Positions 45,077-54,708 of a stretch of DNA of 64,000 nucleotides are shown here, one piece after another. Numbering within the stretch: position 1 is the first letter of the stretch; every line of letters begins with the position of its first letter. The notes below the pieces were generated by a model. It had not been told where the DNA came from and searched no databases. It worked only from the letters and a program-made list of their open reading frames with translations. Source of the DNA: Lysobacter changpingensis (GTDB taxonomy: Bacteria; Pseudomonadota; Gammaproteobacteria; Xanthomonadales; Xanthomonadaceae); contig NZ_JADWPE010000003.1 in assembly GCF_017308985.1 (NCBI RefSeq), forward strand, positions 496,001 through 560,000, in the 5' to 3' direction. Both the position numbers and the translations under genes were made by a program.

Positions 45077-46501
45077 ATGCGCCTTCGCCACTTCATCGCC
45101 GGTGAACCACGCGAGCCGACGTCGGGTCGGTGGGGCGAAGTGTTCGATCCGGCGAACGGCAAGGCCTACGCAGACGTCGCGCTCGGCGATGCCGCCGATG
45201 TCGACGCCGCGATCGGCGCCGCCGAAGCCGCCTTCCCCGCCTGGTCCGCCCTGCCCCACAGCGAACGCTCGCGTTGGCTGGAGAAACTCGCCGACGCGCT
45301 GGAAGCCAAGCTCGACGACTTCGCCCACGCCGAATCGCGCGACGGCGGCAAACCCATCAAGCTCGCCCGTGAAGCCGAGATCCCGCGCGCGATCAGCAAC
45401 CTGCGCTTCTTCGCGCACGCGGCCACGCAGTTCGCCAGCGAATCGCACCACGGCCAGGCCGGCCTGAATTACACGCTGCGCCAGCCGCTCGGCGTGGTCG
45501 GCACCATTTCGCCGTGGAATCTGCCGCTGTACCTGTTCACGTGGAAGATCGCGCCGGCGCTCGCGGCCGGCAACACGGTGGTCGCCAAGCCGTCGGAAGT
45601 GACGCCGGTAACGGCGACGATGCTGGGCGAACTCGCGGCGGAAATCGGCTTTCCCAAAGGCGTACTCAACATCGTGCACGGCTTGGGTCCAGACGTCGGC
45701 GAACCGCTGGTCACGGATGCACGCGTGAAGGCGATCTCCTTCACCGGCAGCACGGCCGTGGGCCGCCGCATCGCCGGCATCGCGGGTCCGCTGCTGAAAA
45801 AGGTGTCGCTCGAACTCGGCGGCAAGAATCCGACGCTCGTCTTCGCCGACAGCGATTGGCGCGATCACCTCGACACGCTGGTCCGTTCGGCGTTCCAGAA
45901 TTCCGGGCAGATCTGCCTGTGCGGTTCGCGCATGCTGGTCGAACGCGGCATCTACACCGAGTTCCGCGACACGCTGGTCGAACGCGCGCAGCAGCTGCGC
46001 GTGGGCGATCCGATCGACGAGGACAACCAGCTCGGCCCGCTCGTGTCCCGCGCGCACTTCGACAAGGTGATGAACGCGTTGCAGCGTGCGCGCGAGGAAG
46101 GCGGCAAGGTGCTGTGCGGCGGCGCGGCGCTCGATCGCCCCGGCTGGTTCGTCGCGCCGACCGTCATCGAGAACCTCGGCCCGGACTGCGCGAGCAATCG
46201 CGAGGAAATCTTCGGCCCCGTCGTGACCTTGCAACCGTTCGACACCGACACCCACGCGCTCGCGCTCGCCAACGCGGGCGACTACGGCCTCGCAGCGTCC
46301 ATATGGACGCGCGACCTGCGCCGCGCGCATCGCCTGGCCGCGCAGCTGCGCGCCGGCATGGTCTGGATCAACACCTGGCTGCAACGCGACCTGCGCACGC
46401 CGTTCGGCGGCTCGGGCGCGTCCGGTCTCGGCCGCGAAGGCGGCTTCGAGGCCATGCGGTTTTTCACCGACGCCAAGAACGTCGGCCTGCAACTGGATTG
46501 A
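45077..46501 (+). CDS. 2-aminomuconate (2-hydroxymuconate) 6-semialdehyde dehydrogenase
   Basis: 474 residues, NAD-dependent aldehyde dehydrogenase. VSLELGGKNPTLVF near 245 holds the general-base glutamate and QNSGQICLCGSRMLVE near 275 the nucleophilic cysteine. Position in a run with ACMS decarboxylase and a RidA deaminase points to 2-aminomuconate semialdehyde oxidation, the step after ACMS decarboxylation, rather than another ALDH role. The carbonic anhydrase follows 5 bases after its stop. Confidence 0.88.
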   Translation: MRLRHFIAGEPREPTSGRWGEVFDPANGKAYADVALGDAADVDAAIGAAEAAFPAWSALPHSERSRWLEKLADALEAKLDDFAHAESRDGGKPIKLAREAEIPRAISNLRFFAHAATQFASESHHGQAGLNYTLRQPLGVVGTISPWNLPLYLFTWKIAPALAAGNTVVAKPSEVTPVTATMLGELAAEIGFPKGVLNIVHGLGPDVGEPLVTDARVKAISFTGSTAVGRRIAGIAGPLLKKVSLELGGKNPTLVFADSDWRDHLDTLVRSAFQNSGQICLCGSRMLVERGIYTEFRDTLVERAQQLRVGDPIDEDNQLGPLVSRAHFDKVMNALQRAREEGGKVLCGGAALDRPGWFVAPTVIENLGPDCASNREEIFGPVVTLQPFDTDTHALALANAGDYGLAASIWTRDLRRAHRLAAQLRAGMVWINTWLQRDLRTPFGGSGASGLGREGGFEAMRFFTDAKNVGLQLD

Positions 46502-46506
46502 ATTGG

Positions 46507-47178
46507 ATGACAACCAACCCGCTGTCCGAACTCATCGAGAAGAACCGCGAATGGTCCGAACGGATCCAGCGCGAAGACCCCGGCTTCTTCCAGCGCCTTT
46601 CGCTGCAGCAGGCGCCGGAATACCTGTGGATCGGCTGCTCCGACTCGCGCGTGCCCGCCAACCAGATCATCGACATGGCGCCGGGCGAGGTGTTCGTCCA
46701 TCGCAACATCGCCAACGTCGTCGTGCACACCGACCTGAACTGCTTGTCGGTGATCCAGTTCGCGGTGGACGTACTGAAGGTCAAGCGCATCCTCGTCGTC
46801 GGCCATTACGGTTGCGGCGGCGTGCATGCGGCCTTGCATGGCCATCGCGTCGGGCTTGCGGACAACTGGCTGCGCCACGTGTCCGACGTGGCCGACAAGC
46901 ACAACGGCTGCATCGGACACGCGCACGAAAGCGAACGCCACGACCGTCTGTGCGAACTCAACGTGATCGAACAGGTGCAGAACGTGTGCCTGACCACGAT
47001 CGTCCGCGACGCATGGACGCGCGGCCAGGAGCTGTCGGTGCACGGCTGGGTCTACAGCCTGCGCAACGGCCTGGTGCACGACATGGGCATCAACGTCGAT
47101 TCGTACGACTCGCTCGACGCGCTGTACAAGGGCGCGATCGAGCGCGTGAACGGCTTCCGCGGGGATTCGCCGCGATGA
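46507..47178 (+). CDS. can: Beta-carbonic anhydrase
   Basis: 223 residues. Zinc ligands are visible in the order Cys ([13 protein letters not shown] near 41), His and Cys ([13 protein letters not shown] near 97), with the Asp-Arg pair in CSDSR. It matches the Can/YadF type and interconverts CO2 and bicarbonate. It is embedded in the kynurenine run between the semialdehyde dehydrogenase and the deaminase, with a 5-base gap before and a 4-base overlap after, so it is probably co-transcribed with a CO2-releasing pathway. Confidence 0.93.
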   Translation: MTTNPLSELIEKNREWSERIQREDPGFFQRLSLQQAPEYLWIGCSDSRVPANQIIDMAPGEVFVHRNIANVVVHTDLNCLSVIQFAVDVLKVKRILVVGHYGCGGVHAALHGHRVGLADNWLRHVSDVADKHNGCIGHAHESERHDRLCELNVIEQVQNVCLTTIVRDAWTRGQELSVHGWVYSLRNGLVHDMGINVDSYDSLDALYKGAIERVNGFRGDSPR

Positions 47179-47627
47179 ACGACGTCATCCGCGCCGACGC
47201 CGCACCGAGGCCCGTGGGCCAGTATCCGCATGCGCGGCGCGTGGGCGAGCTGCTGTTCCTGTCGGGCATCGGCCCGCGCGATCCCGCCAGCAACGCGATC
47301 GTCGGCAACGTGCACGACGCGGACGGCCGGCTGATCGCGTACGACATCGACGCGCAGACGCGCGCGGTCTTCGCCAACGTGCGCACGGTTCTCGAAGCCA
47401 GCGGTGCGCGCTGGGAGGACCTGGTCGACGTGACCGTCTACCTCACCGACATGGCGCGCGACTTCAAGGCCTACAACGCAGTGTGGGCCGAGTATTTCCC
47501 CGACATCGACACCGCGCCGTGCCGCACCACGCTCGGCATCACCGCGTTGCCGACGCCGATCGCGATCGAACTCAAGTGCACCGCCGTCGTGCGCGGCGCG
47601 CCGTCCTCCTCTGGAGCATCGGAGTAA
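47175..47627 (+). CDS. RidA-family 2-aminomuconate deaminase
   Basis: 150 residues from ATG 47175. The YjgF/RidA fold with [19 protein letters not shown] and [20 protein letters not shown], where the catalytic-type arginine lies in the CRTTLG stretch. In 2-nitrobenzoate and kynurenine clusters this member hydrolyses 2-aminomuconate to 4-oxalocrotonate. It overlaps the carbonic anhydrase gene by 4 bases and the dioxygenase follows after 2. Confidence 0.87.
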   Translation: MNDVIRADAAPRPVGQYPHARRVGELLFLSGIGPRDPASNAIVGNVHDADGRLIAYDIDAQTRAVFANVRTVLEASGARWEDLVDVTVYLTDMARDFKAYNAVWAEYFPDIDTAPCRTTLGITALPTPIAIELKCTAVVRGAPSSSGASE

Positions 47628-47629
47628 CC

Positions 47630-48160
47630 ATGCTGCCCGGCCCGATCAACCTGCACGCCTGGATCGAGGAACACCGCCATCTGCTCAAGCCGCCGGTGGG
47701 CAACAAGGTGATCTACGTCGGCGACTTCATCGTGATGGTCGTCGGCGGCCCGAACCAGCGCACCGACTACCACTTCGACGAAGGCGCCGAGTGGTTCTAC
47801 CAGCTCGAAGGCGAGATGGTGTTGCGCATCCAGGAGGACGGAAAGGCGCGCGACATTCCGATTAAGGCCGGCGAGATCTTCCTGCTGCCGCCGCGCGTGC
47901 CGCATTCGCCGCAGCGCATGCCGGAGTCGATCGGACTGGTGATCGAACGGCGCCGCCGCCCCGAAGAACTCGACGGCCTGATGTGGTTCTGCGAACGCTG
48001 CAACCACAAGCTGTACGAGGAGTTCTTCCCGTTGCGCAACATCGAAACGGATTTCCCGCCGGTGTTCGACCGCTTCTACGCCTCGCGCGAACATCGCACG
48101 TGCCGTGAGTGCGGGCACCTGAACCCGGCGCCGTCGAAGTACGTGATGCCGGATACCTGA
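47630..48160 (+). CDS. nbaC: 3-hydroxyanthranilate 3,4-dioxygenase
   Basis: 176 residues with the cupin iron site in [15 protein letters not shown] (His, Glu) and [14 protein letters not shown] (His). The extra C-terminal rubredoxin-like metal site C-x2-C ... C-x2-C (WFCERCNH and HRTCRECGH) is the feature of bacterial HAO. It opens the ring of 3-hydroxyanthranilate to ACMS. GGAGTAACC precedes its ATG. Confidence 0.95.
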   Translation: MLPGPINLHAWIEEHRHLLKPPVGNKVIYVGDFIVMVVGGPNQRTDYHFDEGAEWFYQLEGEMVLRIQEDGKARDIPIKAGEIFLLPPRVPHSPQRMPESIGLVIERRRRPEELDGLMWFCERCNHKLYEEFFPLRNIETDFPPVFDRFYASREHRTCRECGHLNPAPSKYVMPDT

Positions 48161-48176
48161 GGACGCACCATCGCGC

Positions 48177-49187
48177 ATGCTGAAGATCGACACCCACGCC
48201 CATTACCTTCCGCGCGACTGGCCCAACCTGGCGCGCAAGTACGGCGACGACCGTTTCCCGGTGATCCACCACACCGAGGACGGGCGCCACCGCATCTACA
48301 AGGACGGCAAGTTCTTCCGCGAGATCTGGTCGAAGACCTGGGACCCGCAGGAACGCATCGACGATTACGCGCGCTTCGGCGTGCAGGTGCAGGTGATCAG
48401 CACCGTGCCCGTGATGTTCAGCTACTGGGCCAAGCCGCACCATGCGCTGGAGCTGCACCAGGCGCTCAACGAGCACATGGCTGAAGCCTGCCGCGAATAC
48501 CCGCGCCATTACGCGGGCATCGGCACGGTGCCACTGCAATCGCCCCGACTGGCGATCCAGGAACTGGAACGCTGCATGGACCAGCTCGGCCTGCAGGGCG
48601 TGCAGATCGGCAGCCACATCAACGACTGGAACCTCGACGCGCCGGAGCTGTTCGATTTTTTTCAGGCGGCCGGCGAACTCGGCGCCGCGATCCTCGTGCA
48701 TCCGTGGGACATGATGGGCGCGGCGACGATGCCGAAGTACTGGCTGCCGTGGCTGGTCGGCATGCCGGCGGAGCAGTCGCGCGCCGCATGCTGCCTGATC
48801 TTCGGCGGCGTGCTCGAACGCGTGCCGAACCTGAAGGTCTGCATGGCGCACGGCGGCGGCAGTTTCCCGTACACGATCGGCCGCATCGAACACGGCTTCA
48901 ACATGCGGCCGGACCTCGTCGCCACCGACAATCCGCGCAATCCGCGCGAATACCTCGACCAGCTGTTCTTCGATTCGTGGGTCGCCGATCCGCGCGCGTT
49001 GCGGTACCTGCTCGATACCTGCGGCGTGGATCGCGTGATGCTCGGCACCGACTACCCCTTCCCGCTCGGCGAACAGGAACCCGGCGCCGGCATCGCCGCG
49101 CTCGAGCTGACCGATGCCGAGCGCGCGCGCCTGTACCACGGCACCGCGCTGGAATGGCTGGGACTCTCGATGGCGCGGTTCGCCTGA
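48177..49187 (+). CDS. nbaD: 2-amino-3-carboxymuconate-6-semialdehyde decarboxylase
   Basis: 336 residues of the amidohydrolase ACMSD type: zinc motif DTHAHYLP (residues 5-12), LVHPWDMMG near 178, CMAHGGGSFPY near 227 and LGTDYPFPLGEQEPG near 290. It removes CO2 from ACMS, diverting the pathway from quinolinate to 2-aminomuconate semialdehyde. It lies in the run HAO-ACMSD-isomerase-kynureninase with gaps of 16, 10 and 4 bases. Confidence 0.95.
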   Translation: MLKIDTHAHYLPRDWPNLARKYGDDRFPVIHHTEDGRHRIYKDGKFFREIWSKTWDPQERIDDYARFGVQVQVISTVPVMFSYWAKPHHALELHQALNEHMAEACREYPRHYAGIGTVPLQSPRLAIQELERCMDQLGLQGVQIGSHINDWNLDAPELFDFFQAAGELGAAILVHPWDMMGAATMPKYWLPWLVGMPAEQSRAACCLIFGGVLERVPNLKVCMAHGGGSFPYTIGRIEHGFNMRPDLVATDNPRNPREYLDQLFFDSWVADPRALRYLLDTCGVDRVMLGTDYPFPLGEQEPGAGIAALELTDAERARLYHGTALEWLGLSMARFA

Positions 49188-49197
49188 GGCCACGCAT

Positions 49198-49566
49198 ATG
49201 CCGCATGTCACGCTGCAGTACACGGTGAACCTCGCGGAATTCAATCCGACCGCGGCGCTGCGCGCGATCAACCAGGGCCTCGCCGACAGCGGGCATTTCG
49301 ACGAGCACGCCATCAAGAGCCGCGCATTGCGCCTCGACGATTACCGCGTCGGCACCGCCGATACCGGCCGTGCGTTCATCCACGTGCAGCTGAAGGTGCT
49401 CCCCGGTCGCGACGATGCCACGCGCAAGGCGTTCGCCGAGACCATCATCGCCGCGCTCTCGTCCGTGCTCACGGACTGCCCGCCGTCCACGCAACTGTGC
49501 GTCGAGGTCGACGAACTCGACGCGCGCACCTACACCAAGCGCGTGATCGACGCGCCCAACGACTGA
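49198..49566 (+). CDS. 5-carboxymethyl-2-hydroxymuconate isomerase-like protein
   Basis: 122 residues from ATG 49198. It resembles the CHMI/HpcD tautomerase fold, with Pro1 after Met removal (MPHVTLQYTVNL), GRAFIHVQLKVLPGRD and CVEVDELDARTYTKRV. In this setting it may isomerise a 4-oxalocrotonate-type intermediate. The assignment to this pathway is positional. Confidence 0.8.
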   Translation: MPHVTLQYTVNLAEFNPTAALRAINQGLADSGHFDEHAIKSRALRLDDYRVGTADTGRAFIHVQLKVLPGRDDATRKAFAETIIAALSSVLTDCPPSTQLCVEVDELDARTYTKRVIDAPND

Positions 49567-49570
49567 CCCG

Positions 49571-50860
49571 ATGACCGACCTGTACTCCGATTCCCACGCC
49601 CTCGCGCAGGACGCCGCCGACCCGTTGCGTTCGATGCGCACGCAGTTCCTCATTCCACGACACGACGGCGCCGACCAGGCGTATTTCGTCGGCAATTCCC
49701 TTGGATTGCAGCCGCGCGGCGCGCGAGCGCACGTCGAGGAGGTGCTGGACAAGTGGGCGCACGAAGCGGTCGAAGGCCACTTCACCGGACAGGCGCAGTG
49801 GATGCCGTATCACGAGCTGGTACGCGAATCGCTGGCGCGACTGGTCGGCGCGAAGCCGCTGGAAGTGGTCGCGATGAACACGCTCACGGTGAACCTGCAC
49901 CTGATGATGGTCAGCTTCTACCGCCCCACGCGCGAACGGCCCGCGATCCTGATCGAGGCCGGCGCGTTCCCGTCCGATCGTTACGCGGTGGAATCGCAGA
50001 TCCGCTTCCACGGCTTCGACCCGGCGACCGACCTGATCGAAGTGCAGCCCGATCGCGAGGACGGCACGACATCGATGGAGGCGATCGAACACGCAATCGC
50101 GTCGAACGCTGCACGCGTCGCCCTCGTGCTGTGGCCGGGCGTGCAGTACCGCACCGGACAGGCGTTCGATCTGGCGCGCATCGCACGACTGGCGCACGAG
50201 CACGGCGGGGTGTGCGGTTTCGATCTCGCCCACGCGGTCGGCAATCTCGAACTCGCGCTGCACGACAGCGACGCGGACTTCGCCGTGTGGTGCCACTACA
50301 AGTACGTCAACAGCGGGCCGGGCGCGGTCGCGGGCTGCTTCGTGCACGAGCGTCACGCGCACAGCGACGTTCCGCGCTTCGCCGGTTGGTGGGGGCATGA
50401 ACAGGGCACGCGCTTCCGCATGGGCCCGCACTTCGTGCCGACGCCGGGCGCCGACGGCTGGCAGCTGAGCAATCCGCCGATCCTCGGCATGGCGCCGCTG
50501 CGCGCGTCGCTGGAGCTGTTCGACGCCGCCGGCATGCCGGCGCTGCGCGCGAAGTCGCTGCGCCTTACGGGATATCTCGAAGCGCTGATCCGCCAGCGCC
50601 TGGACGGCACGCTGCAGATCATCACGCCCGCGGATCCCGCGCAACGCGGCTGCCAGCTGTCGCTGCGCGTGATCGGCGGACGCGGTCTCACCGGCCGCGA
50701 CGCGGGGCGCGCACTGTTCGATTACATCGCCACCAGGGGCGTGCTCGGCGACTGGCGCGAACCCGACGTGATCCGCATCTCGCCGGCGCCGCTCTACAAC
50801 ACGCATGCGGATGTGTTGCGGTTCGTGCGGGCGGTCGAAAGCTGGCGGGACGATCGTTGA
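49571..50860 (+). CDS. kynU: Kynureninase
   Basis: 429 residues, a fold-type I PLP enzyme. YFVGNSLGLQPRGAR near residue 38, the PLP-binding GFDLAHAVGNLELALHD near 215 and the lysine in CHYKYVNSGPG near 240 are as in kynureninases. It cleaves (3-hydroxy)kynurenine to (3-hydroxy)anthranilate and alanine. It starts 4 bases after the isomerase gene. Confidence 0.95.
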   Translation: MTDLYSDSHALAQDAADPLRSMRTQFLIPRHDGADQAYFVGNSLGLQPRGARAHVEEVLDKWAHEAVEGHFTGQAQWMPYHELVRESLARLVGAKPLEVVAMNTLTVNLHLMMVSFYRPTRERPAILIEAGAFPSDRYAVESQIRFHGFDPATDLIEVQPDREDGTTSMEAIEHAIASNAARVALVLWPGVQYRTGQAFDLARIARLAHEHGGVCGFDLAHAVGNLELALHDSDADFAVWCHYKYVNSGPGAVAGCFVHERHAHSDVPRFAGWWGHEQGTRFRMGPHFVPTPGADGWQLSNPPILGMAPLRASLELFDAAGMPALRAKSLRLTGYLEALIRQRLDGTLQIITPADPAQRGCQLSLRVIGGRGLTGRDAGRALFDYIATRGVLGDWREPDVIRISPAPLYNTHADVLRFVRAVESWRDDR

Positions 50861-50899
50861 GCGCTTTGCCTTCGTACGATCCTGCGGTGGGCTGGCAGT

Positions 50900-50926
50900 T
50901 GGATTCCCGCCTGCGCGGGAGTGACA
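50900..50926. repeat. Short hairpin repeat before kmo
   Basis: GGATTCCCGCCTGCGCGGGA followed by GTGACAG: the same word family as 39065-39150, reversed. It sits in the 82-base gap between kynU and kmo. Confidence 0.55.
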
Positions 50927-50942
50927 GCATTAGGAATGGAAC

Positions 50943-52310
50943 GTGACGACATCCGACAACCGCCACATCACCCTCATCGGAGCCGGCCTCGCGGGCGCGG
51001 TCCTCGCCACGTTGCTCGTGCAGCGCGGCTGGCGCGTGGACGTGTACGAGAAGCGAGGCGATCCGCGCGTTCAGGGCTACGGCGGCGGGCGCTCGATCAA
51101 CCTCGCGCTGGCCGAACGCGGCCGCCACGCGCTGCGACTCGCGGGCGCCGACGACGCCGTGATGGAGCACGCGGTGATGATGCGCGGGCGCATGGTGCAT
51201 TTCCTCGACGGACGCACCGACCTGCAGCGTTACGGCCGCGACGACAGCGAAGTGATCTGGTCAGTGCACCGCGGCGAACTCAACGTTGTCCTGCTCGACA
51301 TCGCCGAACGCGCCGGCGCGCGATTGCATTTCGATCGCGGACTGTCTGACGTCGACTTCGACGCGCGAATCGCGACCTTCACCGACCCGCGCGACGGCAG
51401 CACGCACCGCGCGACGTTCGAATCGCTGGTCGGCGCCGACGGTGCGGGCTCGGCGCTGCGCGCGGCGATGGCGAAGCAGGTCGGTCTTGGCGAACGTACT
51501 GAGTCGCTCGGGCATTCGTACAAGGAACTGGAGATCCCACCCGCGCCGGACGGCGGCTTCAGCATCGAACCCAACGCACTGCACATCTGGCCGCGTGGCC
51601 GCTACATGTGCATCGCGCTGCCGAACGACGAACGCACCTTCACCGTCACCCTGTTCCTGCCGAACGAAGGCGACCCGAGTTTCGCGAACGTGCACGACGG
51701 CAAAGACGCACGCGCGTTGTTCCAGCGCGATTTCGTCGACGCGCTGCCGCTGATTCCCGATCTCGAGCGCGATTTCGAACGCAATCCCACCGGCATCCTC
51801 GCGACGCTTTACCTCGACCGCTGGCATCTCGACGGCCGCGCCGTGCTGCTCGGCGACGCCGCGCACGCGATGGTGCCGTTCCATGGGCAAGGCATGAACT
51901 GCGCGTTCGAGGACTGCGTCGCGCTCGCCGAACAGCTCGACGCGCACACCGATCGCGCGGCGGCGTTCGCCGCGTTCCAGGCCGACCGACTGCCCAATGC
52001 GCGCGCGATCCAGCAGATGGCGCTGGAGAACTACCTGGAAATGCGCGATCGCGTCGACGACGACGATTACCTGCTGCAGCGCGCGCTCGAACGCGCCCTC
52101 GCCGAACGTCATCCCGAACGCTTCATGCCGCGCTACGCGATGGTGACGTTCCACCGCATCCCGTACGCGGTGGCGTTCGAGCGCGGGCGGCAGCAGCGCG
52201 AGCTGCTGGTCGAACTCACGCGCGGTCACGATTCCCTCGACACGCTCGACTGGACTGCGGTCGATGCGGTCGTGCGCGAACGCCTGTCGCCGCTGCCCGT
52301 GGACGCGTGA
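50943..52310 (+). CDS. kmo: Kynurenine 3-monooxygenase
   Basis: 455 residues from a GTG at 50943. An FAD monooxygenase with LIGAGLAGAVLATLL near residue 12, substrate-side GYGGGRSINLAL near 47, DG motif near 160 and the FAD-ribityl site LLGDAAHAMVPFHGQGMNCAFEDC near 305. It hydroxylates kynurenine at C3. Two bases separate it from sbcB. Confidence 0.96.
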   Translation: MTTSDNRHITLIGAGLAGAVLATLLVQRGWRVDVYEKRGDPRVQGYGGGRSINLALAERGRHALRLAGADDAVMEHAVMMRGRMVHFLDGRTDLQRYGRDDSEVIWSVHRGELNVVLLDIAERAGARLHFDRGLSDVDFDARIATFTDPRDGSTHRATFESLVGADGAGSALRAAMAKQVGLGERTESLGHSYKELEIPPAPDGGFSIEPNALHIWPRGRYMCIALPNDERTFTVTLFLPNEGDPSFANVHDGKDARALFQRDFVDALPLIPDLERDFERNPTGILATLYLDRWHLDGRAVLLGDAAHAMVPFHGQGMNCAFEDCVALAEQLDAHTDRAAAFAAFQADRLPNARAIQQMALENYLEMRDRVDDDDYLLQRALERALAERHPERFMPRYAMVTFHRIPYAVAFERGRQQRELLVELTRGHDSLDTLDWTAVDAVVRERLSPLPVDA

Positions 52311-52311
52311 C

Positions 52312-53754
52312 GTGGCGGGCAGTTTTCTTTTCTACGACCTGGAAACCTTCGGCGCCGATCCGCGCACCAGCCGCATCGCGCAGTTCGCGGCGATCCGCAC
52401 CGATTGCGACCTGAACCCGATCGAGACGCCGATCAGCGTCTTCGTGCGTCCCGCCGACGACCTGCTGCCCTCGCCCGGCGCGACCATGGTCACCGGCATC
52501 ACGCCGCAGCACGCATTGCGCGAAGGCATGGGCGAGGCGGCGGCGTTCGCGTTGATCTTCGAGGAAATGGCGCGGCCGGAAACGTGCTCGGTCGGCTACA
52601 ACTCGCTGCGCTTCGACGACGAGTTCGTGCGCCACGGTCTGTTCCGCAACTTCTTCGATGCGTACGAACGCGAGTGGCGCGGCGGCAATTCGCGTTGGGA
52701 CCTGCTCGACGTGCTGCGGCTCGCGCATGCCATCCGGCCCGACGGCGTGGCGTGGCCCAGACGCGAGGACGGCGCGACCTCGTTCAAGCTGGAGCATCTG
52801 GCCGAAGCCAACGGCGTTCGCATCGGCGACGCGCACGAGGCGCTGTCGGACGTGCGTGCGTTGATCGGCCTGGCGCGCGCGCTCAAGACCGCGCAGCCGC
52901 GCCTGTGGGATTACGCGCTGCGCCTGCGCGACAAGCGCTATGCGTCGAGCCTGCTCGACACGATCGCGATGAAGCCCGTGCTGCACGTCTCGCAGCGCTT
53001 CCCGGCGAGCCGGCTGTGCGCCGCGCCGGTGCTGCCGGTGGCGTGGCATCCGCGCATCGACAGCCGCGTGATCGTGTTCGATCTGGAACAGGATCCCGAA
53101 CCGCTGTTGCACCTCAGCGCGGAAGGCATCGCCGAACGCCTGTACGTGCGCGCGATCGACCTGCCCGAAGGCGAATCGCGCATCGCCTTGAAGGAAGTGC
53201 ACACCAACCGCTGCCCGGCGCTGGTCGCGTGGGATCACCTGCGCGGCCCCGATTTCGATCGCCTGTGCATCGATCCGCTGCTCGCGGAGGAACGCGCCGC
53301 GCGCATCCGCGAGGCCGGCCCGGCGCTGGTGGAAAAGGTGCGACAGGTCTTCGCCGTCGAGCGCGAGCGCCTGCCGTCCGACGTCGATGCCTCGCTGTAC
53401 GACGGCTTCATCGGCGATGGCGACAAGCGCCTGCTCCCGCAGGTGCGCACGACGCCGCCGGAAGCGCTGGGGCTGGCGGAATTCCCCTTCCGCGACGCGC
53501 GCCTGCCGGAGATGCTGTTCCGCTACCGCGCACGCAACTGGCCGGAAACGCTGGACGCGGAAGAATGGGCGCGCTGGAACGATTACCGCCGCTGGCGGCT
53601 GTACGACGAATCGGGCGCGTCGGAATACAGCTTCGCGCGCTATGCGGAGGAGATCGGCATGCTGCGGGCCCTCCACGCGCAGGACACGGCGAAACAGGTA
53701 TTGCTCGATCAGCTGGAGGCATGGGGCCGGGAGATCGCGGCGAGCCTGCGATAG
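52312..53754 (+). CDS. sbcB: Exodeoxyribonuclease I
   Basis: 480 residues from the GTG at 52312, close to the 475 of E. coli ExoI. DEDDh motifs: FYDLETFGADP near 6, GYNSLRFDDEF near 93 and DAHEALSDVRAL near 170. A 3'-5' single-strand DNase in recombination and mismatch repair. The in-frame extension back to 52264 overlaps kmo and is rejected. Confidence 0.94.
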   Translation: MAGSFLFYDLETFGADPRTSRIAQFAAIRTDCDLNPIETPISVFVRPADDLLPSPGATMVTGITPQHALREGMGEAAAFALIFEEMARPETCSVGYNSLRFDDEFVRHGLFRNFFDAYEREWRGGNSRWDLLDVLRLAHAIRPDGVAWPRREDGATSFKLEHLAEANGVRIGDAHEALSDVRALIGLARALKTAQPRLWDYALRLRDKRYASSLLDTIAMKPVLHVSQRFPASRLCAAPVLPVAWHPRIDSRVIVFDLEQDPEPLLHLSAEGIAERLYVRAIDLPEGESRIALKEVHTNRCPALVAWDHLRGPDFDRLCIDPLLAEERAARIREAGPALVEKVRQVFAVERERLPSDVDASLYDGFIGDGDKRLLPQVRTTPPEALGLAEFPFRDARLPEMLFRYRARNWPETLDAEEWARWNDYRRWRLYDESGASEYSFARYAEEIGMLRALHAQDTAKQVLLDQLEAWGREIAASLR

Positions 53755-53767
53755 CCGAGGGACGCGC

Positions 53768-53841
53768 AGGAACGAGTGCCAAGGAACGAAGCCAGGAGGC
53801 GCTCCTCGCCTGTCTCGTTTCTCGTTCCTCCATTCCCGTCC
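53768..53841. repeat. AGGAACGAG / CTCGTTTCTCGTTCC repeat (copy 1)
   Basis: The words GCGCAGGAACGAG and, inverted, TCTCGTTTCTCGTTCCTC form a hairpin-capable element after sbcB. A second copy is at 57784-57870. There is no other feature in 53755-53903. Confidence 0.7.
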
Positions 53842-53903
53842 CTCGCTTCAAGCCCCCCAGCCGAGCACCCCAGACAGATCCGAGATTCCCGGAACAACGC
53901 ACC

Positions 53904-54590
53904 ATGGCCACCTATTTCAGCGAAGCAAGTTTCAAGTTCCTGCGCGGCATCGCGCGCAACAACGATCGCGTCTGGTTCCAGGCGCACAAGGCGGACTACG
54001 ACGCGCACGTGCGCGAGCCGTTCCAGCGGCTGCTGACCGATCTCCAGCCGGTGCTCGCCGGCGTGAGCCCGCACTATCGCGCCGAGCCCAAGGGGCTGGG
54101 CGGTTCGCTGTTCCGCATCCAGCGCGATACACGCTTCGCCAACGACAAAACGCCCTACAAGACCTGGCAGGGCGCGCGGCTGTTCCACGAGCGCGGGCGC
54201 CAGATCGAGGCGCCGTCGTTCTACGTGCAGATCCAGCCGGGCAACTGCTTCGTCGGCGCGGGCCTGTGGCATCCGCAGCCGGACACGCTGCGTCGCGTGC
54301 GCCATTTCATCCTCGACAATCCAGGCAGCTGGAAGGCCGCCGCGCACGATGCGAAGTTCCGTCGCCGCTTCGACCTGGACGACAGCGAGGTGCTCACGCG
54401 CATGCCGCGCGGATTCCCCGACGACTTCGAGTTCGCCGGCGACCTCAAGCGCAAGAACTTCGTGGCATATCGGATGATCGAGGACGCCACGATGATGGGG
54501 CCGCGGTTGTTGAAGACGCTCGAGACGGATCTGGGCGGGATGGCGAAGTTCGTCGACTACCTGTGCGCGGCGCTGGATCTTGAGTTCTAG
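53904..54590 (+). CDS. DUF2461 family protein
   Basis: 228 residues from ATG 53904. It carries the TIGR02453/DUF2461 motifs FLRGIARNNDRVWFQAHKADY, SLFRIQRDTRFANDKTPYKTW and FYVQIQPGNCFVGAGLWHP. Conserved, cytoplasmic, unknown function. It is well formed, with no damage. Confidence 0.85.
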   Translation: MATYFSEASFKFLRGIARNNDRVWFQAHKADYDAHVREPFQRLLTDLQPVLAGVSPHYRAEPKGLGGSLFRIQRDTRFANDKTPYKTWQGARLFHERGRQIEAPSFYVQIQPGNCFVGAGLWHPQPDTLRRVRHFILDNPGSWKAAAHDAKFRRRFDLDDSEVLTRMPRGFPDDFEFAGDLKRKNFVAYRMIEDATMMGPRLLKTLETDLGGMAKFVDYLCAALDLEF

Positions 54591-54609
54591 CGCGGTGGTG
54601 ACCCCGGTG

Positions 54610-54695
54610 TTGTAGCCCGGGTAAGCGCAGCGCACCCGGGGAACGCTGCCACACCCGATGCCTCCCCGGGTGCGCTTCGCTTACCCGGGCTACAA
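54610..54695. repeat. REP-like palindrome pair (copy 3)
   Basis: 32-base arms at 54610-54641 and 54664-54695, exact inverted copies except for one base (GCAGCG against GAAGCG). It lies between convergent DUF2461 and cfa, as copies 1 and 2 also lie between convergent genes. Confidence 0.9.
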
Positions 54696-54708
54696 GAGCT
54701 ACAGCTAA

